This document shows positions 7,187 to 14,133 of a DNA stretch of 64,000 bases, in pieces; the stretch's first letter is position 1; every line of letters begins with the position of its first letter. The translations under genes were made by a program, and so were the position numbers. Below the pieces are notes generated by a model that was not told where the DNA came from, made no database searches, and saw only the letters and a program-made list of their open reading frames with translations. The DNA comes from an uncultured Oscillospiraceae bacterium (GTDB taxonomy: Bacteria; Bacillota; Clostridia; Oscillospirales; Oscillospiraceae), in the NCBI GenBank assembly GCA_934597255.1, contig CAKTQV010000008.1, forward strand, positions 1 to 64,000, in the 5' to 3' direction.

Positions 7187-7279
7187 GTTTACTTCCAACC
7201 ATAAACAGCGCGTCGCGTTTGCATCGCAATTATTTAAAGTAAACAGTATGTTGACTTTATACTTTAATGTAATTATATT
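7187..7279 (+). promoter_or_regulatory. MMPL exporter promoter with TetR-type operator
   Basis: TTGACT (7251-7256), 17 bases, TATATT (7274-7279) lie upstream of the exporter. Overlapping the -35 box, AAGTAAACA and TGTTGACTT (7237-7257, 3-base centre) match as inverted arms at 8 of 9 positions. A further half-site, TGTTTACTT at 7186-7194, lies nearer the tetR start. The arrangement suits a TetR dimer blocking RNA polymerase and repressing its own gene. Confidence 0.7.
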
Positions 7280-7322
7280 TCAAGCATAGAGATTTGTCAA
7301 CAACCGCGCAGGAGGGACACCT

Positions 7323-10028
7323 ATGAAACGACTGTCAATCTTTATTGTAAACAAGCGGATCTTTATTCTTACCGTCATGCTGATACTGACCGCAGCTTGC
7401 GGGTTTCTGATACCGCAGGTCGGCGTGAATTCGGATATGACCAAATATCTGCCCAACGATTCGCAGATGCGGCAGGGAATTTCTCTTATGGAGGAGGAAT
7501 TTCCGGAGGAGAATGCAGCCTACACAATTCGCGTAATGTTCCGCGGGCTGAGCGATGACAAAAAGATGGAGCTGAAGGATGCGCTTGCCACGGTTAAAAA
7601 TGTAGAGAGTGTTTCCTTTGATCCGGATAGCAGCGACTACAACAGCGGAGAATATAGCCTCTACATCCTCAATACCCAATACGGATATGACACCGAGGAA
7701 GAGACTGCCATTGAAGAACAGGTGGCAGAGACGTATTCCGATTATGACCTTACGATAAAGAACGATGATACTTCATCGCCGGACATTCCGTTTTCTGTCT
7801 ATCTGGCGGCGTTTGGGATCATTCTGGTTGTTCTGCTTATCTCCTGCGGCTCGTACTTTGAGCCGGTGCTGTTCCTTATCACCATTGGTGTTGCCGTTGT
7901 GCTGAACCTGGGCACGAATTATTTCCTCGGCGAGATATCAGATGTCAGCTTCGGAATCGCGGCGGTGCTGCAGCTTGCGCTGTCGATGGACTATTCCATT
8001 ATCTTAATGAATCGCTACCGGCAAGAGCTTAAAAAGACCGATGACCGCAAGGAAGCGATGAAGAGCGCATTGCGTGCAGCCTTTGGCTCAATTACCGGCA
8101 GCGCCGTCACCACCATCGTCGGACTTTTGGTGCTCGTCTTTATGAGCTTTAAGATCGGCGCGGATATCGGCGTTGTGCTGGCGAAGGGCGTTACGTTCAG
8201 CATGCTTTGTGTGTTCGCGGTTCTGCCGGCACTCATCCTGATGTCGCACAGGCTGATTGAAAAGACCGAGAAGAGAAAGCGGACAGGGAACACGGATAAA
8301 AAGAGCCTCGCAGCTGCGCTGGGCAAATTCAGCTATCGTTTCCGTAAGATGATTGCCGTTTTGTTTGTGGTGCTGTTTGTCGGCACGGGCTATCTGCAGT
8401 ACGGCACAAAAACCGTCTACACGCTGGCTGAAAAGGATCCGATCGCCAACATTTTCCCAAAAGACAACACAATTGTCCTGCTGTATGACAACGCAGATGA
8501 GGATAAAATTCCGGAAATTGCATCGGCAATGGAGGGAAAGGACGGCGTGACGAGTGTGCTTTCCTATCCTACGACCATAGGCAGACAATGCACCGTCGAT
8601 GAGATGACGGAGCTGCTCTCAGATTTGGGCGGCGATCTGAAGGCGGATGCAGGGCTGCTGAACATCGTATTCTACCGCTACGGTACAAAGGGACAGACAG
8701 AACCCATGACGCTGTCCGCTCTTGTTGAGTTTCTCTCAGATACCGTAGCTGCCGACCCTTTGCTTTCCGAGTACATCGACGAAACCGCTGCGGCACAGAT
8801 TGCGGCGCTGAAGCCCTTAACCGATAAGGAGGCGCTGAGCACACCCCTGCCGCCCGCCGTTTTGGCGCAGAGTCTCGGTATGGATGAGGGGCAGGTCACG
8901 CAGCTCTTTATGCTCCGCTACGGTATGGAATACACACCGGATAAGACCATGTCTCTGTATGAATTTGTTTCCTTCCTGACGGAAAATGTTCTGCCGAATC
9001 CGGAATATGCCGCAATGTTTGATGATGCGGCAAAGGAAACGCTGTATCAGACCAAGGTCATCGCCGATGCCGTGGTAAACGACAAGGAATTCACGGCGAA
9101 GGAGATGGCGGACTTGCTCGGAGAAATGGGCAATCAATTCGATGAGAACACGGTGGAGCTGCTCTATCTGTACCACGGAAGCATGAAGCAGACCGATACA
9201 GCGTACACCATGTCTCCGGATCAGTTGGTTGAATATCTTGAAACACTGTGCAGCGATCCATCCTTCTCCTCTCTGCTGACAGCTGAACAGAAGGATGGAA
9301 TCAGCAAGGCCAAAACGCAGCTTGACGACGGTACAGCGCAGCTCAAAGGGGAACGGCATTCCCGCCTGACCATTACCACCAAGCTGCCGGTCGAATCGGA
9401 GAAAACCTCGGCATTTGTCAAGGAACTGTCTGCATTGTGCGACGAAGAGCTGCCCGGCGAGCACTATCTCATCGGCAACAGCACAATGGTTGATGAAATG
9501 GAGTCCGGATTTGGGCGAGAGCAGTTGGTTATCACGCTGCTTACTGCGGTATCCATTTTTATCGTGGTCGCGCTGACCTTCCGCTCTCTTGCCATCCCGG
9601 CAATCCTCGTGCTGATTGTTCAGTGTGGCGTATTCATCACCGTCTCGGCGCTGGGAGCGATCGGCGGCTCAATGTACTATCTGGCACTGCTGATTGTGGA
9701 ATGCATCCTTATGGGGGCGACCATCGACTACGGGATTTTGTTTACCAGCTATTACCGTGAAATGCGGGCAAAGCTCCCTGTAAGCGAGGCGCTGATTGCT
9801 GCATACAAAGGCAGTATCCACACGATCCTCACCTCCGGTACCATTATGGTGCTCATTACGGCGGTAATCGGTCCGCTGTTTGGCGACCCCACCATTGAGC
9901 AGATCGTCCGCACGTTGTCGGTGGGCTGCGCCTCAGCCATGTTCCTGATCCTGTTCCTCCTGCCCGGAATTATTGCTTTGTGCGACAGGGCTGTAGTTGA
10001 AAAAAGCAAAAAGGAAAAAGGCGAATAA
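7323..10028 (+). CDS. MMPL/RND family transporter
   Basis: A 901-residue membrane protein with RND/MMPL topology: one helix near residues 12-30, a large outside domain, five helices between about 160 and 310, a helix near 345-365, a second large outside domain to about 720, and a last bundle to about 890. The two bundles carry the duplicated MMPL pattern, with LQLALSMDYSIILMNRYR in the first and GATIDYGILFTSYYREM in the second, whose Asp-Tyr pairs are the usual proton-relay position. It probably exports a hydrophobic compound or lipid with proton influx. Controlled by the divergent TetR gene. Confidence 0.9.
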   Translation: MKRLSIFIVNKRIFILTVMLILTAACGFLIPQVGVNSDMTKYLPNDSQMRQGISLMEEEFPEENAAYTIRVMFRGLSDDKKMELKDALATVKNVESVSFDPDSSDYNSGEYSLYILNTQYGYDTEEETAIEEQVAETYSDYDLTIKNDDTSSPDIPFSVYLAAFGIILVVLLISCGSYFEPVLFLITIGVAVVLNLGTNYFLGEISDVSFGIAAVLQLALSMDYSIILMNRYRQELKKTDDRKEAMKSALRAAFGSITGSAVTTIVGLLVLVFMSFKIGADIGVVLAKGVTFSMLCVFAVLPALILMSHRLIEKTEKRKRTGNTDKKSLAAALGKFSYRFRKMIAVLFVVLFVGTGYLQYGTKTVYTLAEKDPIANIFPKDNTIVLLYDNADEDKIPEIASAMEGKDGVTSVLSYPTTIGRQCTVDEMTELLSDLGGDLKADAGLLNIVFYRYGTKGQTEPMTLSALVEFLSDTVAADPLLSEYIDETAAAQIAALKPLTDKEALSTPLPPAVLAQSLGMDEGQVTQLFMLRYGMEYTPDKTMSLYEFVSFLTENVLPNPEYAAMFDDAAKETLYQTKVIADAVVNDKEFTAKEMADLLGEMGNQFDENTVELLYLYHGSMKQTDTAYTMSPDQLVEYLETLCSDPSFSSLLTAEQKDGISKAKTQLDDGTAQLKGERHSRLTITTKLPVESEKTSAFVKELSALCDEELPGEHYLIGNSTMVDEMESGFGREQLVITLLTAVSIFIVVALTFRSLAIPAILVLIVQCGVFITVSALGAIGGSMYYLALLIVECILMGATIDYGILFTSYYREMRAKLPVSEALIAAYKGSIHTILTSGTIMVLITAVIGPLFGDPTIEQIVRTLSVGCASAMFLILFLLPGIIALCDRAVVEKSKKEKGE

Positions 10029-10040
10029 TTTTATGTATGG

Positions 10041-10072
10041 GAAGGAGCCTGCGGTGTACCGCAGACTCCTTC
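10041..10072 (+). terminator. hairpin after the MMPL exporter
   Basis: GAAGGAG and CTGCGGT pair with ACCGCAG and CTCCTTC across one mismatch, 12 bases after the exporter stop. The T tract is weak. Confidence 0.5.
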
Positions 10073-10421
10073 TGACATTCAAAGGCTAGGAATATCCCTC
10101 CATTAAAAATCCAAATATTTTTTTTGCTTGTCAAATTAGAAGAATAGGAAACAGCATTTGGTGCAAAAAAATTTTTGCACTTATGCAGGAATACTGATAC
10201 AGTTATAAATTCAAATGGTCATAACTATTCAGCACTCGATACAGTCCCCATTTGCTGTAATTCATCTCTCTCATCCGTGTAATAATGTATCTGAAAGGTC
10301 TACCTTTTCAGCGTTGCCAATGGCCAGGCAATCGGGGCATGATTTTATGTCCGAAAAAGCTGTTTTGGAATATATCCGAAAATGACAGGAGCTTTTGAGA
10401 CGGAAGGGAGATAAAAGCAAG
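10073..10421. other. gene-free stretch with a 20-bp perfect palindrome
   Basis: No credible gene is seen. The stretch is AT-rich. GTGCAAAAA (10161-10169) and TTTTTGCAC (10172-10180) form a perfect inverted repeat with a 2-base centre. Because a serine recombinase remnant starts at 10422, the palindrome could be part of an old res-like site, but this is speculative. Confidence 0.4.
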
Positions 10422-11040
10422 GTGAAAAAGACATACGGCTATGCCCGCGTATCCACGAGAGAACAGCATCTGGATCGACAGCTAAAACCCTCATGGCTGC
10501 CGGCGTGAGGAACGGGATGTCATTACGGATAAGGTGAGCGGAAAGGATCTGGAGCGTAAGGGATTTGAGTCGCTGAAGAATCACTTTCTCTGTGACGGAG
10601 ATACTCTGATTGTTAAATCGCTGGATCGACTCAGCCGGAGAAAGAGTGATATCAAGAAAGAACTGGAATACTTCCGAGAGCATCACATTCGGATCAAAAT
10701 TCTTGACATCCCGACTACCATGGTGGAACTTCCTGAGAAGCAGGGCTGGATTTTTGAGATGATAAACAATATACCGATAGAGGTGCTTGCGAGCATCGCT
10801 GAGCAGGAGCGTATCACAACAAAGCGGCGACAGTCTGAAGGGATCGCCATTGCCAAAGAGGCGGGGAAGCATTTGGGGCGTCCAATGATAGACTTCCCGC
10901 CAGACTGGAATCGTATCTATCTGGAGTGGAAGTCTGGCACGGTCACGGCTGTTGCAGCCATGCGCCAGCTCGGGTTGAAGCGAAGCACGTTTTATCGGCT
11001 GGTGAAGCAGCAGGAGGGAAAGCATGAAGCTGAGGAATAG
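10422..11040 (+). pseudogene. serine recombinase (resolvase/invertase), broken by two frameshifts
   Basis: Translation from GTG 10422 gives VKKTYGYARVSTREQHLDRQ, the N-terminus of a serine recombinase with the catalytic Ser in YARVST. The frame then breaks at about 10482, where one A seems lost, and again near 10507, where one G seems lost; after restoring both it runs on as DKVSGKDLERKGFESL through LIVKSLDRLSRRKSDI, AEQERITTKRRQSEGI and a C-terminal helix-turn-helix (AAMRQLGLKRSTFYRLVKQ). The piece from 10534 is a 168-residue open frame without the catalytic Ser. Its end overlaps the next gene by 17 bases. Confidence 0.85.
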
Positions 11041-11794
11041 ATTGCTATTTGGGATTCTCACAGTAATATTTATCACCATCATGGCGGTTTCTGCGTGGAA
11101 GATCTGGGAAATTCGCTCCGAGTACCGCGTGGGGGAAGATGCGTATGACGATATCCGTCCTATCTTTGATCGGGGACACGAAGCGAAGCAGGTTCAGCAA
11201 TTTGTATTGGAGCAGATGGAGCAGGACGGAGTAATCCTTATTCGTGGAAATCATGAGGACCTATTTGTGGCTCTTGCGACCACTGATGTGGGGATGCCAT
11301 ACGGACATCATAAATCAAACGGAACCTATGATACGGCGCTCCAGTTGACAGGCTTTGATCCGGTGATGGCATCCATTCGGAATTATGATTTTGCTGGCGC
11401 AGCAAAAGATACGCCTTTCTACAAAAAGACCATTCCGGCCATGCTCAATTATTTTGAGACCAAGCACTATGTTTTCACTCATGCATGGATTCCGTGTATT
11501 CCGAACAGGGATAAGAGCTACAGCTATATTTCTTCTTGGAGAGATGCTAATAGTGTGCAATGGGAGCAGGCAAGATGGTTCAACGGTATTGATGCGGCAC
11601 AGACTGCAGATGAAGAAAAGATTATCGTTTGCGGACACTGGCATACCTCATATGGTCATAGCAAATACGAAAATAAGGGGAGCGAGTTCGGGGATGTTGC
11701 TGACTTCTCGCCGTACTACGGTCCCGGAATTATCGCCCTAGATGCTTGTACGGCTTATAGCGGAATGGTGAATTGCCTTGTGATAGATGATTAG
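11024..11794 (+). CDS. chimeric protein: sortase-like N-terminus joined to a truncated metallophosphoesterase
   Basis: Residues 1-45 (basic start, one membrane helix, then WKIWEIRSEYRVGEDAYDDI) look like the N-terminus of a class B sortase. From about residue 48 it becomes a calcineurin-like phosphoesterase: FDRGHEAKQVQQFV, the metal-binding RGNHEDLF, and CGHWHTS near residue 206. The first motif (DxHG) and the Asp of the usual GDxxDRG are missing, since the junction reads RPIFDRG. This is best explained by a deletion that joined two genes. With a metal ligand set incomplete it is probably inactive, though the frame is intact. Confidence 0.7.
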   Translation: MKLRNRLLFGILTVIFITIMAVSAWKIWEIRSEYRVGEDAYDDIRPIFDRGHEAKQVQQFVLEQMEQDGVILIRGNHEDLFVALATTDVGMPYGHHKSNGTYDTALQLTGFDPVMASIRNYDFAGAAKDTPFYKKTIPAMLNYFETKHYVFTHAWIPCIPNRDKSYSYISSWRDANSVQWEQARWFNGIDAAQTADEEKIIVCGHWHTSYGHSKYENKGSEFGDVADFSPYYGPGIIALDACTAYSGMVNCLVIDD

Positions 11795-11813
11795 GGGATT
11801 GACTACAAAACCA

Positions 11814-11842
11814 TTGAAATTTCCTAAATATTCTGTTATAAT
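11814..11842 (+). promoter_or_regulatory. sigma-A-like promoter with no intact downstream gene
   Basis: TTGAAA (11814-11819), 17 bases, TATAAT (11837-11842). The transcript would run through two small hairpins, AAGTGG/CCACTT at 11875-11892 and GGTGTA/TACACC at 11915-11930, into the metG remnant. It may belong to the lost end of a mobile element. Confidence 0.55.
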
Positions 11843-12039
11843 ATCCGTGTATGTAAGGCCGCATATCTTGGGAAAAGTGGGTTGCACCACTTACACCAAT
11901 TGATGCACTATCGCGGTGTATGCGTACACCAGAAGAGCGTTTATTTTTACTCTGAATGGGGAAGCGAGTTGTCCAAGCACAGCGCGGTATTAACAGGAAT
12001 GCTACACAGTATTTCCTTGTAGATCAACACTTCCCCACA

Positions 12040-12506
12040 ATGAAGCCGTTGGACTCTGATAAGAAGGCTTCCAAGGAAGTTTCGGCTCCTGCGGAGGCTG
12101 CTCAGGCGGCTCCGGTCGTGGAGGGAAAATTGATTTTTCCAACGTGCAGATCGAGCCGCTGTTCAAGGATTTCGTGGATTTTGACACCTTCGCCAAGTCC
12201 GATTACCGGGCTGTGAAGGTAAAGGAATGCGAAGCTGTGAAGAAGTCCAAGAAGCTCCTGAAGTTCGTTCTGGACGACGGCACGGGCGTGGACCGCGTCA
12301 TTCTGAGCGGTATCCACGCGTATTACGAGCCGGAGGAACTGGTGGGCAAGACCTGCATCGCTATCACGAATCTGCCGCCGCGCCCCATGATGGGCATCGA
12401 CTCCTGCGGTATGCTGATCTCCGCCGTGCATCAGGAAAACGGCGAGGAAAAGCTGCATCTGCTGATGGTCGATCCGCATATCCCGGCCGGCGCAAAGCTG
12501 TATTGA
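12040..12506 (+). pseudogene. metG: methionyl-tRNA synthetase, C-terminal tRNA-binding domain remnant
   Basis: The frame from 12144 encodes FDTFAKSDYRAVKVKECEAV, then KSKKLLKFVLDDG, GIHAYYEPEELVGKTCIAI and a last HLLMVDPHIPAGAKLY: the OB-fold tRNA-binding domain at the end of bacterial MetRS. Upstream residues, LDSDKKASKEVS and an Ala/Pro-rich linker, lie in another frame; one A appears missing in the A-run at about 12125-12128. The catalytic and anticodon-binding parts are absent, and no ribosome-binding site precedes the GTG at 12144. It marks the junction between lower-GC DNA and the GC-rich core. Another metG must exist elsewhere for viability. Confidence 0.75.
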
Positions 12507-12523
12507 GCCGCCAAAAACAAAAC

Positions 12524-12555
12524 AAATGGGTCATCCCGTGCGGATGGCCCATTTT
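12524..12555 (+). terminator. intrinsic terminator
   Basis: A 13-bp stem with one G-T pair (12524-12536 with 12542-12554), loop of 5, 17 bases after the metG remnant. The T tail is short. Confidence 0.7.
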
Positions 12556-12635
12556 CCAAATCCGGGAATGCGCGCCGCGCGGCCTGCCCGAGTGCGCGGA
12601 CGGCAGGGCAAAATGAAAGCAGGGGGTAAAAACAG

Positions 12636-13124
12636 ATGAACAAGGAACAGACGTATCAATATCTGACCGAACACGGCGTCCGCTATGAGACGACGGAGCA
12701 CGGGGCCGTGTTCAATATGGAGGAGCTGGCGGCGGTGGAGCTGCCGTATCCGGAATACGACGCGAAGAATCTGTTTGTCCGGGACGAGAAGCGGCGGAAC
12801 TACTATCTGATCACGGTCCGGGGCGGCAAGCGGGTGGATCTGAAGGCCTTCCGCCGGGAGCACGGGCTGAAGAATCTGTCGTTCGCCTCGCCGGAGGAAC
12901 TGAGCGGGATACTGGGGCTGATCCCCGGCGCGGTGACGCCGCTCGGGCTTTTGAACGACGAGGAGCGGCGCGTGAAGCTTTATCTGGACGAGTCGTTCAG
13001 CGGCCATGTGATCGGCGTGCATCCGAACGACAACACGGCGACGGTGTGGCTTGCGCCGGAGGAGCTGGTGCGGCTGCTGCGGGAGCATGGAAACGAGGTA
13101 GAGATCGTTGCGATACAAAGCTGA
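12636..13124 (+). CDS. prolyl-tRNA editing (YbaK/ProX-type) deacylase
   Basis: A 162-residue free-standing editing domain of the YbaK/ProX superfamily, which removes wrongly attached amino acids such as alanine from tRNA(Pro). Typical stretches are YETTEHGAVFNMEE near the N-terminus, the core AKNLFVRDEKRRNYYLITV with the conserved Lys, LSFASPEELSGILGLIPGAV with the substrate loop, and a C-terminal GHVIGVHPNDNTATVWL. It matches the PrdX-like stand-alone proteins of Clostridia in length. A ribosome-binding site (AAAGCAGGGGG) is upstream. It sits just inside the GC-rich core and 15 bases before the hydrolase gene. Confidence 0.88.
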   Translation: MNKEQTYQYLTEHGVRYETTEHGAVFNMEELAAVELPYPEYDAKNLFVRDEKRRNYYLITVRGGKRVDLKAFRREHGLKNLSFASPEELSGILGLIPGAVTPLGLLNDEERRVKLYLDESFSGHVIGVHPNDNTATVWLAPEELVRLLREHGNEVEIVAIQS

Positions 13125-13139
13125 AGCGGGAGGTGTGCT

Positions 13140-14096
13140 TTGACGGGCGCGGGAACGGCCGCGTGCGTGCTCGGCGGCGCCGCGGCGCTGGTGCTGGGCG
13201 GGGCGTATGCGTGCTACCGGCTGGCGTTCGGCGTTGACCGGCGGCGCTCGTGTCTGGCGCGCGATCTGCCGCGCGGGGAGCAGTATGAGCCGCTGTACGG
13301 GCGCATGCTCTCGCTCATCGACGACGCGGAGCGGCGGCGCGGGGAGGACGTGTGGATGGAGAACCGGGAGGGGCTGCGGCTGCATGCCCGGTATTACGAG
13401 GCGGCGCCCGGCGCGCCGCTGCAGATCCTGTTCCACGGCTACCGCAGCAGCGCGATCCGCGATTTCTGCGGCGGGTTGGGACGCGAGCTTGACCGCGGCT
13501 GGAACGTGCTGCTCGTGGATCAGCGGGCGCACGGCCGGAGCGGCGGACGCTGTCTGAGCTTCGGCGTGATGGAGCGGCTGGACTGTCTGGACTGGGTGGA
13601 ATGGGCGCGCGGCCGCTTCGGCGCGCGGACGCCCATCGTGCTCGTCGGCATATCCATGGGCGCGGCCACGGTGCTGATGGCGGCGGGGCTGGAGCTGCCG
13701 GAGAATGTGCGGGGCATTCTGGCCGACTGCGGCTACACGGCCCCTTCGGATATCATCCGCAGCGTCATGGCCTCCATGCACTGTCCGCGGGCGATCTATC
13801 CGCTGCTGCGGCTGGGAGGCCGGCTGTACGGCGGCTTTGACATCGACAGCGCGGGGGCGGAGGAGGCGCTGCGGCGCTGCCGCGTTCCGGTGCTGTTCGT
13901 CCACGGGGAGGACGATCGCTTCGTTCCCTGCGATATGAGCCGGCGGAACTGGGCGGCCTGCGCGTCGGAAAAGACGCTGCTGACCGTGCCGGGCGCGGGG
14001 CACGGCCTGTCCTATCTGGTGGATGAGCCGGGATATGAGGCGGCCCTGGAGGAATTTTTTGAGCGGCTGCACCTGCCGGCGCGGGTGAACGCATAA
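13140..14096 (+). CDS. membrane-anchored alpha/beta hydrolase
   Basis: A 318-residue serine hydrolase with an N-terminal membrane helix (residues 5-27). Catalytic residues can be read off: nucleophile Ser near 170 in VGISMGA, Asp near 258 in VHGEDDRFVP and His near 287 in GAGHGLSY; FHGYRSS carries the oxyanion region. It belongs to the serine aminopeptidase/monoacylglycerol-lipase type of esterases, and the natural ester is unknown. The start is a TTG at 13140, 6 bases after GGGAGG. It follows the deacylase by 15 bases and shares its terminator with the convergent P-type ATPase. Confidence 0.85.
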   Translation: MTGAGTAACVLGGAAALVLGGAYACYRLAFGVDRRRSCLARDLPRGEQYEPLYGRMLSLIDDAERRRGEDVWMENREGLRLHARYYEAAPGAPLQILFHGYRSSAIRDFCGGLGRELDRGWNVLLVDQRAHGRSGGRCLSFGVMERLDCLDWVEWARGRFGARTPIVLVGISMGAATVLMAAGLELPENVRGILADCGYTAPSDIIRSVMASMHCPRAIYPLLRLGGRLYGGFDIDSAGAEEALRRCRVPVLFVHGEDDRFVPCDMSRRNWAACASEKTLLTVPGAGHGLSYLVDEPGYEAALEEFFERLHLPARVNA

Positions 14097-14098
14097 AG

Positions 14099-14127
14099 AA
14101 AAGAGGCGGATGGCTCCGCCTCTTTTT
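14099..14127. terminator. bidirectional intrinsic terminator
   Basis: A 12-bp stem with a TGGC loop, A-run on the left and T-run on the right, so it can end both the plus-strand hydrolase and the minus-strand ATPase transcript. Confidence 0.9.
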
Positions 14128-14133
14128 CCATGC

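Noticed and set aside
1..12040. complete integrative conjugative element
   Set aside because: Only remnants (recombinase, sortase N-terminus, IS110 piece) are present; no relaxase, coupling ATPase, VirB4 or intact integrase was seen.
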